A stretch of 7,278 nt of DNA, taken from assembly GCA_021827225.1 (NCBI GenBank), contig JAKAXG010000209.1, forward strand, positions 1 through 7,278, in the 5' to 3' direction. The stretch is from Actinomycetes bacterium. Lineage in GTDB: Bacteria > Actinomycetota > Acidimicrobiia > Acidimicrobiales > Palsa-688. Numbering within the stretch: the first letter of the stretch is position 1; the number at the start of each line of letters is the position of its first letter. Below are positions 6,148-7,278 of the stretch, piece by piece. The translations under genes were made by a program, and so were the position numbers. Below the pieces are notes generated by a model that was not told the origin of the DNA, did no database searches, and saw only the letters and a list, made by a program, of their open reading frames with translations.

Positions 6148-7278
6148 CCGGCCGGGTGGTCCGGGTGAACGGCCCGCTCGTGGAAGTGGAGGGCCTGGAG
6201 CGGGTGGCGGTGCTGGACGTGCTCGAGATCGGCGACCGCCGGCTGACCGCCGAGGTGGTGGCCGTGCGGCCCGGCCGGGCCACCGCCCAGGTGTACGACT
6301 ACACGGGTGGTCTGGCCGTCGGGGACCCGGTGACCGGACTCGACCGGCCGCTCTCGGCCGAGTTGGGGCCGGGGCTGCTGGGAGGCGCCTTCGACGGGCT
6401 GCTCCGCCCGCTCGGCCCGTCCGGCAGGTGGCTGCAGCCCGGTCGCAGACCGAACCGGTCGACCGTGTCGTGGTCGTTCCAGCCGGCGTGCTCGCCGGGG
6501 CAGGACATGGCACCGGGCGGGCTGGTCGGCACGGTCGCCACGGCCGCCGGTCTGGAGCACAGGGTCATCGCCCCGCCGAACGTCTCGGGAACCGTCGACT
6601 GGGTCAGCGGGCCGGCCGAGGTTCCCGACGACGAACCCGTCGCCCGGATCGGCGGCGCCACCGTCACCCTCACGGAGTGGTGGCCGGTGCGCCGGCCCCG
6701 CCCCTATGCCAGGGCCCTGGACCTGAGCGTCCCGCTCCTCACCGGCCAGCGGGTGGTCGACCTGCTGTTCCCCATCGCCCGGGGGGCCACCGCCGCCGTC
6801 CCCGGCGGGTTCGGCACCGGCAAGACGGTCCTCCTGCAGCAGATCGTGAAGTGGTGCAGCGCCGACGTCATCGTCTTCGTCGGCTGCGGCGAGAGGGGCA
6901 ACGAGCTGGTCGACGCCCTCACCGATCTGTCCGAGCTGCAGGACCCGGTGAGCGGACGGCCCCTGGCCCAGCGGACGGTGGTGATCGCCAACACCTCCAA
7001 CATGGCGGTGATGGCCCGGGAAGCGAGCATCTACACCGGCATGACGGTGGCCGAGTACTACCGCGACATGGGCTACCACGCCGTCCTGCTGGCCGACTCG
7101 ACGTCCAGATGGGCCGAGTCACTGCGCGAGTTCGCCTCCCGCAACGGGGAGTTGCCTGTCGAGGAGGGCTACCCGGCCGGGTTGCCCTCGGCCCTGGCCG
7201 GCTTCTACGAGCGGGCCGGCCGGGTGATCACCAGATCCGGCCGGGAGGGCTCGGTGACCGCCATCGGATCCGTGTCCC
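6138..7278 (+). CDS. atpA: V/A-type ATPase catalytic subunit A, 3' end beyond right edge
   Basis: The nucleotide-hydrolysing subunit of the A3B3 head. The window holds 380 of an expected 580-600 residues. In order: N-terminal beta-barrel (TGRVVRVNGPLVEVEG, 4-19), the A-specific insertion domain leading to EWWPVRRPRPY, then LLTGQRVVDLLFPIARG, P-loop PGGFGTGKT (222-230, Lys229), GCGERGNE with the catalytic Glu252 and Arg253, NTSNM (285-289), REASIYTG, ADSTSRW (319-325) and EEGYPA (342-347). The insertion domain and the GERGNE motif separate it from the F-type beta subunit and from subunit B. Thr227 replaces the cysteine found in the eukaryotic P-loop (GAFGCGKT), so that disulfide control is absent. 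No frameshift or missing catalytic residue is seen. The GTG start overlaps E by 10 nt. Subunits B and D should follow outside the window. Confidence 0.97.
   Translation, partial: MELTGRVVRVNGPLVEVEGLERVAVLDVLEIGDRRLTAEVVAVRPGRATAQVYDYTGGLAVGDPVTGLDRPLSAELGPGLLGGAFDGLLRPLGPSGRWLQPGRRPNRSTVSWSFQPACSPGQDMAPGGLVGTVATAAGLEHRVIAPPNVSGTVDWVSGPAEVPDDEPVARIGGATVTLTEWWPVRRPRPYARALDLSVPLLTGQRVVDLLFPIARGATAAVPGGFGTGKTVLLQQIVKWCSADVIVFVGCGERGNELVDALTDLSELQDPVSGRPLAQRTVVIANTSNMAVMAREASIYTGMTVAEYYRDMGYHAVLLADSTSRWAESLREFASRNGELPVEEGYPAGLPSALAGFYERAGRVITRSGREGSVTAIGSVS

Overview
The window is very GC-rich DNA (well above 70% G+C by eye, G/C at nearly all third codon positions, frequent GTG starts). The style of the proteins suggests a high-GC actinomycete-type bacterium, possibly Acidimicrobiia-like. 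That placement is inference: no rRNA or other marker gene is present. There are two divergent gene groups around a compact control region at about 2132-2279.

Left group, minus strand: a small unrecognised protein (1823-2131), a second unrecognised protein (1337-1759), and nicotinate phosphoribosyltransferase (pncB, start at 1302, running off the left edge after 434 residues). PncB starts NAD salvage from nicotinate. The 140-aa gene and pncB are 34 nt apart and probably share a transcript.

Right group, plus strand: a tightly packed operon for a bacterial V/A-type ATPase. The order is stalk subunit (H/G-like, 2280-2759), C/d-like subunit (2759-3670), membrane subunit I/a (3657-4997), proteolipid K/c (4982-5398), F (5402-5620), E (5617-6147) and catalytic A (from 6138, cut at the right edge). 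Neighbours overlap by 1-16 nt or are 3 nt apart, so translation is probably coupled. Subunits B and D, needed for a working rotor, are expected just past the right edge. Several subunits are reduced compared with classical V/A-ATPases: I has lost about 200 residues of its cytoplasmic N-terminal domain, and F is only 72 aa. K carries an extra N-terminal membrane hairpin without the ion-binding carboxylate.

The most interesting signal is non-coding. Three copies of a 15-bp box, GTGAC(G/T)TTGG(A/G)CCCT, lie upstream of the three transcription starts. Each points toward its own gene, and each sits about 22-23 nt before a plausible -10 hexamer. Two copies form a perfect 15-bp inverted repeat in the divergent region. 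The box resembles the binding site of the DosR/DevR hypoxia response regulator (recalled consensus GGGACTTNNGNCCCT): one copy matches 10 of the 11 defined positions and the other two match 9 of 11. In Mycobacterium tuberculosis a nicotinate phosphoribosyltransferase (pncB2, Rv0573c) belongs to the DosR regulon. The window may therefore be a low-oxygen or energy-stress module in which NAD salvage, a V-type ATPase and two unknown small proteins are switched on together. The repeated boxes are read directly from the sequence; the regulator and the physiology are inferred.
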